Below are positions 27,851-38,176 of a DNA stretch of 64,000 nucleotides, piece after piece. Location of the stretch: assembly GCA_030160035.1 (NCBI GenBank), contig BSNO01000003.1, forward strand, positions 1-64,000, in the 5' to 3' direction. Under the pieces are notes generated by a model, which saw only the letters and a list, made by a program, of their open reading frames with translations, was not told the DNA's origin and searched no databases. The position numbers were made by a program, and so were the translations under genes. The DNA is from Rhizobium albus (GTDB taxonomy: Bacteria; Pseudomonadota; Alphaproteobacteria; Rhizobiales; Rhizobiaceae). Every line of letters begins with the position of its first letter. The first letter of the stretch is position 1.

Positions 27851-28366
27851 TCAAAAGTCGTGGCGGCGAATGTTCCTCAGAATTTTGTGCAACGTGGCGA
27901 TGAAGACTTCGCGCTCCGACGGATCGATGCCGACGAACATCGCTTCATAGGCAGCCAGCATCGTCGGCCAAACGCCTGAGAAACGCTGGCGCCCTTCTTC
28001 GGTGATGAAGATGTTGCGCACGCGATTGTCGTCCGCCGCGTTTTCGCGGCGAATGAGTCCTTCGGATTCCATCTGATCCAGCGCGCGGCTGAGCGTCGAT
28101 TGTTCGACCACCGCATAGACCGCAAGTTCGTTGATCCGCAGGCCGTCATTGATGGAAAGCACCGCAAGTGCACGCATTTTCGGCGTGGTGATGTTCGCCG
28201 CCGTCAGGTCTTCACGAAGCGCCTGGTTGTAGCGCCCCATGATGCGGTTCATCAGGTAGGGCGCGAAGCGCTGCAGGCCGATTTCACCGAGCGTCCTGCC
28301 GGACTCCATGTGTTCGACGGCATCATCGCGATCTTCCACACGCTCCGGTGCTTCCGTCTGCTCCAT
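27851..28366 (-). CDS. MarR-family regulator of the ior genes
   Basis: 171-residue winged-helix regulator. Recognition elements are LAVLSINDGLRINELAVYAV and VVEQSTLSRALDQMESEGLI, followed by the wing (ADDNRVRNIFITEEG). The ATG at 28366 is chosen; the frame runs to 28411 but that extension is low-complexity. It heads the MarR-iorA-iorB array and is followed by a perfect palindrome before iorA. A repressor responding to an aromatic acid is plausible but unproven. Confidence 0.88.
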   Translation of the reverse strand: MEQTEAPERVEDRDDAVEHMESGRTLGEIGLQRFAPYLMNRIMGRYNQALREDLTAANITTPKMRALAVLSINDGLRINELAVYAVVEQSTLSRALDQMESEGLIRRENAADDNRVRNIFITEEGRQRFSGVWPTMLAAYEAMFVGIDPSEREVFIATLHKILRNIRRHDF

Positions 28367-28478
28367 GGTGCTTCCCGACCCTTGGCGTCGCCGTCCTGAT
28401 GGTCGGCGCATCGTTTTCGTTGCCGGGGCTTTCTAGTCAAGTTTGGAGCACGCCGCTACTGCAACGATAGTTTCCAGT

Positions 28479-29254
<776 letters not shown>

Positions 29255-29258
<4 letters not shown>

Positions 29259-29950
29259 TTGAGCGCGATCCCTTTCTTGGGCAGGGTTTTGTCGAGATAG
29301 CGAACGCCGCCGGCAGCAATCAGCGTCATGATCAGGTAGATCAGTCCAACCAGCGACAGCGGCACGATATAGTTGAAGGTGCGGTCGCCAATGATCTTGG
29401 CGACGTTCAGAAGCTCCATGACGGTGACGACCGAAAGGATCGGTACGTCCTTCATGATCGAGACGAGATAGTTGCCGAGCGCGGGGATGATGCGCGGGAT
29501 CGCCTGTGGCAGGACGACATGGGTGAAGGTGCGCGCGGACGAAAGATTGAGCGCGCGCGCTGCTTCGCGCTGGCCCCGCGCCACCGCTTCGATGCCGCCG
29601 CGATACACCTCCGCCATATAGGCCGAGTACTGGATGCCGAGCGCGAGCGCTCCGGTCATGAAGGCCGGCAGGAGCAGGCCATATTCGGGCAGCACATAGT
29701 AGAGAAAGAACAGCTGGATCAGGAGCGGCGTGTCGCGCACGAATTCCGCAACCCCATGGGCCGGCCATGAGATCAGCCGCGAGGGTGCAGCCTTGAGAAC
29801 AGCAAGCACGAGCCCGAGCACCAGCGCGATGCCGAAGCCGAGCACGGCCGCCTGGATCGTGACAAGAACGCCCGTCAGGAGGATCGGCAGGATCGACCAG
29901 GCGAAAACCAGCGGGCCGGCGCTCGTATCCCATTCATATCCGAACAGCAT
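29255..29950 (-). CDS. ehuD: Ectoine-type ABC transporter permease EhuD
   Basis: 231-residue inner-membrane permease of the His/Glu/Gln/Arg/opine (HEQRo) class. About five membrane helices and the EAA loop ([21 protein letters not shown]) are visible, plus the family motif [15 protein letters not shown]. It pairs with EhuC, whose gene ends 3 nt upstream. Confidence 0.83.
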
Positions 29951-29953
29951 CGC

Positions 29954-30625
29954 CTACGCCCTCGCTGTCTTCCAGCGCCCGACAGAGCGCTCGAGAAGCT
30001 TCATGATGGCCGTCAGAACCAGCGCCATGCCGAAATACATGAAGAGCACGATGGTGAAGATGGTCGTGCTGTCCTGGGTGAAATTGCGCAGCTGCTCGGC
30101 GCGAAACGCAAGATCCTGCAGCGTGATCAGGGAAACGAGGGCTGTGTCCTTGAGGTTCTGGACGGCGAGATTGCCGAATGTCGGCATCATCTCGGGGATC
30201 GCCTGGGGCAGGGCGATACGCCACAGCGCCTGGCGCGGCGTGAAGTTCAGCGCCCTGGCCGCTTCGTACTGGTCGTGTGACACGGACTGGATGGCGCCGC
30301 GCACCACCTCTGCGCCATAGGCGCCGATATTGAGCGACAGCGCCAGCACGCCGGCGACCACGGGCGACATGCGCAGATCGACGCCGATCGCCTGCCCTGC
30401 GACCGGCAGCGCGAAAAAGAGCCAGAACAGCTGGACGAGAAGCGACGTGCCGCGGAAAATCTCGATGTAGACGACGGAGATCCAGCGGGCGAAGCCGTTG
30501 CCGGAAACCTTGCCGATGCCAGCGGCGAACGACAGGATCGCGCCGAAGATCGTTGACCAGACGGTGAGCTGGATCGTAACCCATGCGCCGCGCATGAGGG
30601 GCGCGAAATACTCAGTCCATTCCAT
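29954..30625 (-). CDS. ehuC: Ectoine-type ABC transporter permease EhuC
   Basis: 223-residue HEQRo-class permease with the motif FRGTSLLVQLFWLFF and EAA loop (YEAARALNFTPRQALWRIALP). It is the other half of the membrane channel with EhuD. It lies 98 nt after the binding-protein gene, with an intervening stem-loop. Confidence 0.83.
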   Translation of the reverse strand: MEWTEYFAPLMRGAWVTIQLTVWSTIFGAILSFAAGIGKVSGNGFARWISVVYIEIFRGTSLLVQLFWLFFALPVAGQAIGVDLRMSPVVAGVLALSLNIGAYGAEVVRGAIQSVSHDQYEAARALNFTPRQALWRIALPQAIPEMMPTFGNLAVQNLKDTALVSLITLQDLAFRAEQLRNFTQDSTTIFTIVLFMYFGMALVLTAIMKLLERSVGRWKTARA

Positions 30626-30672
30626 ACCTGTCCTTTCGGTCGCCCGTCGAGAAGTGTGGTGCGGATAGCGCT

Positions 30673-30703
30673 TGCCCCGCCCGGTTTATCGCCGGACGGG
30701 GCA
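30673..30703. promoter_or_regulatory. Intra-operon stem-loop between ehuB and ehuC
   Basis: TGCCCCGCCCGG (30673-30684) pairs with CCGGACGGGGCA (30692-30703) with one mismatch around a 7-nt loop. It has no T tract on the minus strand, so it is more likely an RNA-stabilising or partial-termination hairpin that raises binding-protein yield relative to the membrane genes. Confidence 0.6.
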
Positions 30704-30723
30704 GGACGATGGTTCAGTCTGGA

Positions 30724-31590
30724 TTATTCAGCGGCGCAGAGCTCTTCCGTCGTCGCATTGAAGGAACCCTCGATGTCGGCTTCCGTGAAGCCGTAGCCCG
30801 AGAGGATCGCGCGCCACTCGTCGGTCTCCTTGAACGTCAGCAGTGCTTCGTTCCAGGCATCGCGCAGGCCTTCGTTGTTCGATGCGAAGGTGAAGCCGCC
30901 CCAAGAGCGGACTTCCTCGCCATCGATGACCGGATCGACGAACTCAGCGGCTGCCTCGACCTGTTCGCTCTGGTTGTCGAGCTCGCCGACGGTCAGGCCG
31001 GTCGCGGCATAGGCATCGGCGCGGCCGGTGGAGACGGTGGAAATCGCATCGGAATTCGACTGGATCGTCACCATGCGGTCTTCTGGAACGCCAAGTGCCT
31101 GCAGCATCTCGAGCTGGTCGGCGCCGGCCATGATCGCGACGGTGATGTCGTCACGCTCGGCGAAATCGGCAAAGGAGTGCACGTCCGACGGGTTGCCGGC
31201 CGCGACCAGAAGGCCTTCGCCGTAAGAGGTGCTCGGCTCGGAATACACCACCTGCTGACAACGATCGGGCAGGATCGCCATTTCAGCGGCAACAACGTCG
31301 AACTGGTCTGCCTGAAGGCCGGGGATCAGGGACGAAAACTGCGTCGTCACCCACTCGATGTTCTCGATGCCAAGTTCCTCGGCGATCTTCTTGGCAACGT
31401 CCGGGCCGGCGCCCATCGCCTCACCATTCGGGTCGACATAGCCGTAGGGGATCTCGTTCGCGACTGCGATGCGGATCGTCCCGCTTTCCTGGATTTCTTC
31501 GAGCGATGCTGCCTGTGCTTGACCGGCTATTCCGAAAAGGGCGACGCCGGTGGCAAGCGTGGCGGCAAAGGCTTTGGAGAATGTCGACAT
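30724..31590 (-). CDS. ehuB: Ectoine-type substrate-binding protein EhuB
   Basis: 288-residue periplasmic binding protein of the amino-acid (family 3) class. A signal peptide ends near AQAAS, followed by the domain start SGTIRIAVANEIPYGYVDPN and later QFSSLIPGLQADQFDVVAAE, a segment shared with EhuB. C-terminal Cys (EELCAAE) and an internal Cys (DRCQQVV) may form a disulfide. First gene of the ehuB-C-D-A operon. No ectoine catabolic (eut) genes are in view, so ectoine/hydroxyectoine rests on similarity alone. Confidence 0.8.
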   Translation of the reverse strand: MSTFSKAFAATLATGVALFGIAGQAQAASLEEIQESGTIRIAVANEIPYGYVDPNGEAMGAGPDVAKKIAEELGIENIEWVTTQFSSLIPGLQADQFDVVAAEMAILPDRCQQVVYSEPSTSYGEGLLVAAGNPSDVHSFADFAERDDITVAIMAGADQLEMLQALGVPEDRMVTIQSNSDAISTVSTGRADAYAATGLTVGELDNQSEQVEAAAEFVDPVIDGEEVRSWGGFTFASNNEGLRDAWNEALLTFKETDEWRAILSGYGFTEADIEGSFNATTEELCAAE

Positions 31591-31828
31591 GAATGTTGTC
31601 TCCCAACATGGTGGTTTTTGGTGATGAGCCCGAAAGTCGGACGTGCGGATGTGCTCCTGTCTGCGAAGCTGGTGAAAATGAAGCGGCTGTCTTGCAGCTA
31701 ATATGGCAAGAATATCGGCCCCTTAATGCCTAACCTAACGCCCTTCGCGCTGGCGGATCAAGAGATGCGGCGAAATTTTGGCAGTTCATCGGTCTGCTCT
31801 GGTCGACAAGACTCGCGAGCGGCGCGCA

Positions 31829-32821
31829 TCAATTCGCACGTAATTTGCCCATCCATTGATCGATGAAGCGCATCTTGTCGGCGACGCTTTCGTTGACCAC
31901 GAAAGGATAGTAATCCTGATGACCTAGACTGCGGTTCATCGCGTTCATCAACAGCGCGGTGGACATCCAGCGTTGGAGCGTCAGCGCGAAGACGTCGCGG
32001 GCATAAGGGTCGAAGGGCTCGTCATCTTTCGCCTGGCGATAGGCCTCGACGGTCTCCACGCCGTCGACGATGTGCATGTAGTGCGCGAAGGTCTCGGCCC
32101 AGTCCTCCCAGGGATGTGCCGTGCAATAGGCGGAGATGTGTTTCTCCTGCCAGTCGGCCGGCGCTCCCTGCTTGTAATAGCGCTTCAGTGCTTCGCCATA
32201 ATCCTCCCGCTCGTCTCCGAAGAGCGCGCGAAATTCCGTGTCGAAGCCCTCGATGAGCAGCAGTCTTTCCCAGAAATAGTGTCCGGACTCGTGGCGCATG
32301 TGGCCGAGCAGGGTTCGGTAGCGCTCGTCGAGTTCGGCACGCCGAAACTCGCGCAGATGCGCGTCGGCTTCCGTCGCGTCGATTGTGATCACGCCGTTCT
32401 GGTGCCCCATCGTCACATTTCCGGCGCCGCCATGTTCGGCATCGACGAGAATGCGGAACGACAGTCCCGTCGGGTCGTGGCGCTTGGGGTAGATCGGAAT
32501 GTCCATGCGCATCACGCTGTAGAGAAAGCGCCGCTTCGACACCTCGACGTCTGCCCAGCGACGCCGCTGCTCCGGATCGTCGACCGGCGGGATCATCTCG
32601 TTGAGGTCGCAGGAAAGACAATAGCGCCCCGCGTCACGCACCGTCCAATTGCACCCCGAATGGATGTGGTTGGCGCAGAAGGACAGGCTGTCATGGTCGG
32701 CATCGACGCAGACGAAGCGGTTTTCTTCCGCCTCATATCCGATCGTCGATCCGCAGGCGGTGCAAAGCGTGTTTTCGAAAAACACCTGAGTTTGGCATGT
32801 CGGGCAGGGGAAGGGGCGCAT
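31829..32821 (-). CDS. Putative zinc-binding metallopeptidase
   Basis: 330-residue protein with an N-terminal zinc ribbon (CPTCQTQVFFENTLCTACG, plus later CANH/C and CLSC pairs) and a metallopeptidase-like core. The core carries HESGHYFWERLL as active-site HExxH-type motif and WAETFAHYMH as the third-ligand region. This fits the putative zinc-binding metallo-peptidase family (PF15887 type). ATG at 32821 begins at the zinc ribbon; the upstream frame to 32911 is discarded. Substrates are unknown. It is monocistronic in appearance. Confidence 0.78.
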   Translation of the reverse strand: MRPFPCPTCQTQVFFENTLCTACGSTIGYEAEENRFVCVDADHDSLSFCANHIHSGCNWTVRDAGRYCLSCDLNEMIPPVDDPEQRRRWADVEVSKRRFLYSVMRMDIPIYPKRHDPTGLSFRILVDAEHGGAGNVTMGHQNGVITIDATEADAHLREFRRAELDERYRTLLGHMRHESGHYFWERLLLIEGFDTEFRALFGDEREDYGEALKRYYKQGAPADWQEKHISAYCTAHPWEDWAETFAHYMHIVDGVETVEAYRQAKDDEPFDPYARDVFALTLQRWMSTALLMNAMNRSLGHQDYYPFVVNESVADKMRFIDQWMGKLRAN

Positions 32822-33002
32822 GAGGCACTTTGCGTAGGGCGACACGGCCGGCGATGGAGATCGGGAGCGGCAGTCGCGAAATAAGGAAATACGGGACGTC
32901 GATGCCCGCAAGGTCCCTAATGCTTGGCACCGCGTTTGGTTGCGCGATCATCGCCCCTGTCTTCGATCGCCATATCTATTTGCGCAGCGCAGCACATTTT
33001 TT

Positions 33003-33016
33003 GATTTACGTACATC
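33003..33016. promoter_or_regulatory. Candidate LacI operator upstream of the xyl regulator
   Basis: GATTTACGTACATC is a near-perfect 14-bp palindrome (one mismatched pair, at positions 4 and 11) centred on TACGTA, 36 nt before the regulator's ATG. A second TACGTA sits at 34121-34126, directly before xylB. A shared core at both leaders suggests autoregulation and control of xylBA. Confidence 0.4.
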
Positions 33017-33052
33017 AGAAATCTCGCTACGTCGATTTTGGGAGGAATTCGA

Positions 33053-34078
33053 ATGCGGCCGACGGTCCACGACATCGCTGAAAAAGCGGGCGTCAGCCTT
33101 GCCACGGTTGATCGCGTGCTGAACCGCCGCAAGGGCGTGCGCGCCGAAACTGTCCTGCGCGTCGAGCAGGTGATCGCCTCTCTCGGCTACCAGCGCGATC
33201 TCGCCGCAGCCAACCTCGCCAAATCCCGTGTCTACCCGCTCGTCTTCGTGGTTCCGGAAGGCGAAAACAGCTTCATGCGCGGGTTGGAAATGGCGGTGCA
33301 CGAAGCGCGACGGCGCTCGTCCGTCGAGCGCACGGACATCAAGCTTTTAACGGTGCCGCCGTTCGATGAAGGCGCGTTGGCGGGTGCGCTCGATGGTCTG
33401 AGCGTCGAGGGCCTCGCAGGCGTTGCGCTCGTAGCGACGGAATCGCCCGCAGTGCGCCGTTCCGTGGCGCGGCTTGCCGATGCCGGTGTGCCGGTCGTGA
33501 CGCTGGTATCCGATCTTCCGAGCGCGCGACGACGCCATTATGTGGGCATCGACAACGTTGCTGCCGGTCGCACCGCAGCGAGCCTTCTTGGTCGTTTCCT
33601 GTCTCATCGGCCCGGCAAAGTCGCGGTTCTGGCCGGCTCGATGCTGGTCCGAGATCATGTTGAGCGTCGCCTCGGCTTCGATCAGGTGATGCGTGCGGAA
33701 TTCACGAACCTCGAAGTCCTGCCTGTCATCGAGGGTCGAGACGAGGCCGAGGCGGCGGAGCGGCTGGTCGGCGAAATGCTGGATCGCGAACGGGACGTCG
33801 TCGGCATCTACAGTCTCGGCGCCGGCAATCGCGGATTGATTTCAGCGCTGATGGCCCGGGGGCTCAACGGCAAGATCGAGGTCGTCGCGCACGAGTTGAC
33901 CGACCACGCACGCCAGGCTTTGGCCGACGGCGTCTTCGCGGCCGTCATCAATCAGGATGCGGGCCATGAGGTGCGCAGCGCGATCCGCGTGATGAAGGCC
34001 TTGGCCGATGGCGTCGACCTGGTCGACGGACAGGAGCGCATCCGCATCGACATCTTTCTGCGGGACAATCTGCCGTGA
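33053..34078 (+). CDS. LacI-family regulator adjacent to xylBA
   Basis: 341-residue LacI-type regulator. The helix-turn-helix is VHDIAEKAGVSLATVDRVLNRRKG, followed by a periplasmic-binding-like sensor domain with type I sugar-binding features (YVGIDNVAAGRTAASLLGRF). ATG at 33053 follows GGGAGG by 7 nt. It lies 52 nt upstream of xylB in the same direction, so pentose sensing and control of xylBA are likely. It belongs to the subgroup with an RbsB-like sensor rather than the ROK-type XylR. Confidence 0.88.
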   Translation: MRPTVHDIAEKAGVSLATVDRVLNRRKGVRAETVLRVEQVIASLGYQRDLAAANLAKSRVYPLVFVVPEGENSFMRGLEMAVHEARRRSSVERTDIKLLTVPPFDEGALAGALDGLSVEGLAGVALVATESPAVRRSVARLADAGVPVVTLVSDLPSARRRHYVGIDNVAAGRTAASLLGRFLSHRPGKVAVLAGSMLVRDHVERRLGFDQVMRAEFTNLEVLPVIEGRDEAEAAERLVGEMLDRERDVVGIYSLGAGNRGLISALMARGLNGKIEVVAHELTDHARQALADGVFAAVINQDAGHEVRSAIRVMKALADGVDLVDGQERIRIDIFLRDNLP

Positions 34079-34130
34079 TCGATGGGCATCTCTCCGCACA
34101 AACTGCAATCGTTTCTGAGGTACGTAACGC

Positions 34131-35585
34131 ATGTTTCTAGGGCTTGACCTCGGCACTTCGGGTGTGAAGGCGCTGCTGATCGAGGGCGACCAGCGGGTCG
34201 TGGCGTCGGCCAACGCGTCGCTCGATGTATCGCGGCCCCATCCCGGTTGGTCGGAGCAGGATCCTGCCAATTGGGTCGAGGCGACCCGGGTGGCGCTTCT
34301 GAGCCTGCGTGAAAGCCATCCGGCGGAAATCGGTGCGGTGCGCGGCATCGGCCTGTCCGGCCAGATGCACGGCGCGACGCTCATCGACGCGGCCGGCAAG
34401 GTGCTGCGCCCGGCGATCCTCTGGAACGACACGCGCAGTCATCGCGAAGCCGCCGTGCTCGATGCCGATCCACACTTCCGGCAATTGACGGGCAACATCG
34501 TCTTCCCCGGTTTCACCGCACCAAAGCTGTTGTGGGTCCGCGAAAACGAGCCGGAAATATTTGCGGCAACGGCAAAGATCCTGCTGCCAAAGGATTATCT
34601 GCGGTTCTGGCTGACGGGCGAATTCATCTCCGAAATGTCGGATGCGGCCGGCACCGCGTGGCTCGACGTCGCGCGCCGCGATTGGTCGGATGCGCTTCTC
34701 GCAGCATGCGGGCTCGACCGGTCGCACATGCCGTCGCTCGTGGAGGGCACCGCACCCGCCGGGCGGCTGCGCGGTGATCTCGCGGCAGAACTCGGTTTGC
34801 CGGCCGGCATCGTCGTGGCCGGAGGGGCAGGCGACAATGCGGCGTCCGCCTGCGGCATGGGCACGGTCGCCTCGGGCTCGGCCTTCCTGTCACTTGGAAC
34901 GTCCGGTGTGCTGTTCGCGGCGACCGACAGCTACCGGCCGAATGCAGAGAGCGCGGTTCACACCTTCTGCCACGCGCTGCCGAACACTTGGCACCAGATG
35001 GGCGTCATCCTGTCCGCCACCGATGCGATGAACTGGCTGTCGTCGGTTGTTGGCGTCAAGCCTGCGGAGTTGACGGGGGCTGTTGGCGGCGCGCTTCAGG
35101 CGCCATCGTCGGTGCTCTTCCTGCCCTATCTCTCCGGCGAGCGCACGCCGCTGAACGATGCCGCGATCCGAGGCGCTTTCCTCGGGCTCGGCCATGAGAG
35201 CGATCGCGGCGTCATGACCCGCGCCGTCATGGAGGGTGTCGCCTACGCCTTCCGCGACAACCGGAATGCGCTGGAGGCCGCTGGCACCAAGCTTGATCGG
35301 GTGACCGCTATCGGCGGGGGATCGCGCTCCGACTACTGGCTGACGGTGCTCGCGACTGTACTCGGCGTTCCGGTCGATATCCCAGCCGATGGCGACTTCG
35401 GTGCGGCCTTCGGTGCTGCTCGTCTGGGCCTGATTGCGGCCGAGGGCGCCGACCCTGCATCCATCTGCCTGGCACCGGCGATCGCAAGGACGATCGAACC
35501 CGTCGCCAAGCTTCAATCCGCATTCGACGAGGGCTTCGCGCGCTACCGCAAGGCCTATCCCGCGATCAAAGGAGTGTTTCAGTGA
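34131..35585 (+). CDS. xylB: Xylulokinase XylB
   Basis: 484-residue FGGY-family kinase phosphorylating D-xylulose to xylulose 5-phosphate. The N-terminal phosphate motif is [16 protein letters not shown]; substrate contact segment [13 protein letters not shown] is typical of XylB; the C-terminal ATP-binding half includes [20 protein letters not shown]. It overlaps xylA by 4 nt. Together with XylA it feeds xylose into the pentose phosphate pathway. Confidence 0.95.
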   Translation: MFLGLDLGTSGVKALLIEGDQRVVASANASLDVSRPHPGWSEQDPANWVEATRVALLSLRESHPAEIGAVRGIGLSGQMHGATLIDAAGKVLRPAILWNDTRSHREAAVLDADPHFRQLTGNIVFPGFTAPKLLWVRENEPEIFAATAKILLPKDYLRFWLTGEFISEMSDAAGTAWLDVARRDWSDALLAACGLDRSHMPSLVEGTAPAGRLRGDLAAELGLPAGIVVAGGAGDNAASACGMGTVASGSAFLSLGTSGVLFAATDSYRPNAESAVHTFCHALPNTWHQMGVILSATDAMNWLSSVVGVKPAELTGAVGGALQAPSSVLFLPYLSGERTPLNDAAIRGAFLGLGHESDRGVMTRAVMEGVAYAFRDNRNALEAAGTKLDRVTAIGGGSRSDYWLTVLATVLGVPVDIPADGDFGAAFGAARLGLIAAEGADPASICLAPAIARTIEPVAKLQSAFDEGFARYRKAYPAIKGVFQ

Positions 35586-36892
35586 GTACAGGTTTCTTCG
35601 GCGCGATCGACAAGATCCCCTTCGAGGGCAAGGACAGCACCAATCCCCTTGCGTTCCGCTTCTATGATCCGAGCGAAATGGTTCTCGGCAAGCGCATGGA
35701 AGACCATCTGCGCTTTGCGGTCTGCTACTGGCACTCCTTCGTCTGGCCGGGCGGCGATCCCTTCGGTGGCCAGACCTTCGAGCGTCCGTGGTTCGGCGAC
35801 ACCATGGAACTCGCCAGGAAGAAGGCCGATGTCGCTTTCGACATGTTCGAGGCGCTCGGCGTTCCCTATTTCACCTTCCACGATGCCGATGTGCGCCCGG
35901 AAGCGGACACCTTCACCGAAAGCCGCGACCGGCTGAACGCGATTGCCGACTACTTCCAGGAGAAGATGGATACTTCGGGCATCAAGCTGCTCTGGGGCAC
36001 GGCCAATCTCTTTTCGCATCGCCGCTACATGGCGGGTGCCGCGACCAATCCCGACCCGGACGTCTTTGCCTATGCGGCAGCGACCGTGAAGAGCTGCATG
36101 GACGTGACCCAACGCCTCGGTGGCGAGAACTACGTGCTCTGGGGCGGACGTGAAGGCTACGAGACGCTGCTCAACACCGATATGGGCCGCGAACTCGACC
36201 AGATGGGCCGTTTCCTCTCCATGGTGGTCGATTACAAGCATCGCATCGGCTTCAAGGGCACGATCCTGATCGAGCCGAAGCCGCAGGAGCCGACCAAGCA
36301 TCAGTACGACTACGATGTCGGCACGATCTACGGCTTCCTCAAGCGCTACGGCCTCGAGAACGAGGTGAAGACCAATATCGAGCAGGGCCACGCGATCCTC
36401 GCCGGCCACTCCTTCGAGCACGAACTTTCGCTTGCGGCAGCGCTCGGCATCTTCGGCTCCATCGACATGAACCGGAACGACTATCAGTCCGGCTGGGACA
36501 CCGACCAGTTCCCCAACAACGTGCCGGAAATGGCGCTCGCCTATCTCGAAGTGCTGAAGGCTGGCGGCTTTACGACCGGCGGCACCAATTTCGACGCGAA
36601 GCTGCGCCGCCAGTCGCTCGATCCGGAAGACCTGCTGATCGCCCATATCGGCGGTATGGACTGCTGCGCCCGCGGCCTGAAGGCCGCTGCTCGAATGATC
36701 GAGGACAAGGCGCTCGCTGGGCCGCTTTCCGAACGCTACGCCGGCTGGGACAAGCCGCAAGCACAGTCGATGCTGGATGGATCGATGACGCTTGAATCCA
36801 TCGAGAAGCGCGTGATCGACGAGAAGATCGATCCGCAGCCGCGGTCCGGTCGCCAGGAATATCTGGAGAACCTGGTGAACCGCTATGTCTGA
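35582..36892 (+). CDS. xylA: Xylose isomerase XylA
   Basis: Metal-dependent TIM-barrel isomerase of 436 residues converting D-xylose to D-xylulose. Diagnostic segments are [31 protein letters not shown] (catalytic His), [18 protein letters not shown] (metal-binding Glu) and [18 protein letters not shown]. It starts at GTG 35582, overlapping the xylB stop, with AAGGAG 7 nt upstream. Confidence 0.96.
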   Translation: MSTGFFGAIDKIPFEGKDSTNPLAFRFYDPSEMVLGKRMEDHLRFAVCYWHSFVWPGGDPFGGQTFERPWFGDTMELARKKADVAFDMFEALGVPYFTFHDADVRPEADTFTESRDRLNAIADYFQEKMDTSGIKLLWGTANLFSHRRYMAGAATNPDPDVFAYAAATVKSCMDVTQRLGGENYVLWGGREGYETLLNTDMGRELDQMGRFLSMVVDYKHRIGFKGTILIEPKPQEPTKHQYDYDVGTIYGFLKRYGLENEVKTNIEQGHAILAGHSFEHELSLAAALGIFGSIDMNRNDYQSGWDTDQFPNNVPEMALAYLEVLKAGGFTTGGTNFDAKLRRQSLDPEDLLIAHIGGMDCCARGLKAAARMIEDKALAGPLSERYAGWDKPQAQSMLDGSMTLESIEKRVIDEKIDPQPRSGRQEYLENLVNRYV

Positions 36893-36923
36893 GAACGCGC
36901 TGCGCCTGTCGGCTGAGAACCCA

Positions 36924-37961
36924 TCAGCGAATGGGAGGTGCGCCCGTACTGTCGCGGCGCACCAGTTCGACCGTCAGGCGCACGCTGTCGACATCATCGC
37001 TGTTCCCGGAAAGCCGGGCAAGCAGCATGCGCGCAGCGGCCTCGCCGATAGCGGTGCGCGGCTGGTGGATCGTCGTGAGCTTCGGAATGAAATGCTGCGC
37101 GATTTCGATGTCGTCGAAGCCGACCACGGACACGTCTTCGGGAACGCGGACGCCGTGACTGTGCAGCTCAGCCATGAAGCCGCAGGCCATGGCATCGGAC
37201 GAACAGAAGACGCCGGTCGGACGGTCGGAGGTGGCGAGCCAGGCGCGCGCTGCGACGACGCCGGAAGCCAGAGAGAAATCGCCTTCGAAGAACCAGTCGG
37301 GATCGACGGGAAACCCGGCGCCCTCCAGCGCCGCGATCGTGCCCTCACGGCGCTTGATTGTCAGCACGTTGTCGAGCGGGCCGAGCACATGGCCGATCTT
37401 GTGGTGTCCAAGTTCGATCAGATGGTTGACGGCGAGCACCGCGCCCTCGGCGTTGTCGATCGTAACCGACGGTTCGCCGAACCCCTCTACCCATTCACAG
37501 GCGAAGACGACCGGCGGACGCGAGCGGGTGCGCCGGTAATCGGCAAACAGGCTTTCCGGGATCGCGCCATCGAGCACGATCAGCCCATCGGCGCGGTTGT
37601 TGTGGAGATATTGTGCGATCTGAAGATCGGCACCCTTCGGCTGCTGCGTGTCGGCCACGAGCACGTTGAAACCCGCCTCCGACATGACGGCGGCGACACC
37701 CGACAGGATCTGCGAGAAGAACGGATTGGAGAGGTTCGGGACGAGCACGACGATGCCGCCCGTCTGCTGCCGGCGCAGGTTGCGGGCCGCGTGGTTCACG
37801 ATGTAGCCGGTCTCGGCGATCGCCGCCATGACCGCCGCGCGCGTCGCTTCGGTGACCATGGCCGGGTTGGTGATGGCGCGGCTGACCGTCGCGGTCGACA
37901 CGCCCGCTGCGCGCGCCACGTCGATGATCTTGGGGCTGAAGTTGGGGTCGTGGCGGTTCAT
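36924..37961 (-). CDS. LacI-family regulator of the sugar operon
   Basis: 345-residue LacI/GalR repressor. Helix-turn-helix IIDVARAAGVSTATVSRAIT, hinge helix NHAARNLRRQQTGGIVVLVP, then a sugar-sensing domain (VLVPNLSNPFFSQILSGVAA; VVGFDDIEIAQHFIPKLTTI). It is divergent from the carbohydrate operon beginning at 38177, and the 215-nt gap holds two CG-centred palindromes. It converges with xylA, 31 nt apart. The inducer is probably the sugar or glycoside imported by the adjacent ABC system. Confidence 0.9.
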   Translation of the reverse strand: MNRHDPNFSPKIIDVARAAGVSTATVSRAITNPAMVTEATRAAVMAAIAETGYIVNHAARNLRRQQTGGIVVLVPNLSNPFFSQILSGVAAVMSEAGFNVLVADTQQPKGADLQIAQYLHNNRADGLIVLDGAIPESLFADYRRTRSRPPVVFACEWVEGFGEPSVTIDNAEGAVLAVNHLIELGHHKIGHVLGPLDNVLTIKRREGTIAALEGAGFPVDPDWFFEGDFSLASGVVAARAWLATSDRPTGVFCSSDAMACGFMAELHSHGVRVPEDVSVVGFDDIEIAQHFIPKLTTIHQPRTAIGEAAARMLLARLSGNSDDVDSVRLTVELVRRDSTGAPPIR

Positions 37962-38051
37962 GGATCTGTCGCGATTCCTGTCGTCCGTTCTCTGCGCGAA
38001 TTTCTATCGAAGAGCAAACTTGACTCGCGTCGCGAGATCGGTGATCGTGCC

Positions 38052-38065
38052 TGTAATCGATTACA
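38052..38065. promoter_or_regulatory. LacI-type operator 1
   Basis: TGTAATCGATTACA is a perfect 14-bp palindrome with the central CG typical of LacI-family sites. It lies 112 nt before the isomerase/epimerase gene and 90 nt before the divergent LacI gene. Confidence 0.75.
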
Positions 38066-38083
38066 TACGCGTTTGGATGCAAT

Positions 38084-38097
38084 TGCAATCGATTACA
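38084..38097. promoter_or_regulatory. LacI-type operator 2
   Basis: TGCAATCGATTACA differs from operator 1 by one base and is 32 bp downstream of it, about three helical turns. Two in-phase copies favour cooperative binding or a short loop by the divergent LacI protein. Confidence 0.7.
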
Positions 38098-38176
38098 TGC
38101 GCAAGGAGCGGCATTCGCCAAAGGCGGGGTCGGCGCAGAGGAAATGGGGAGCTCCGGCTCCGGGAGGATCAGTCGC

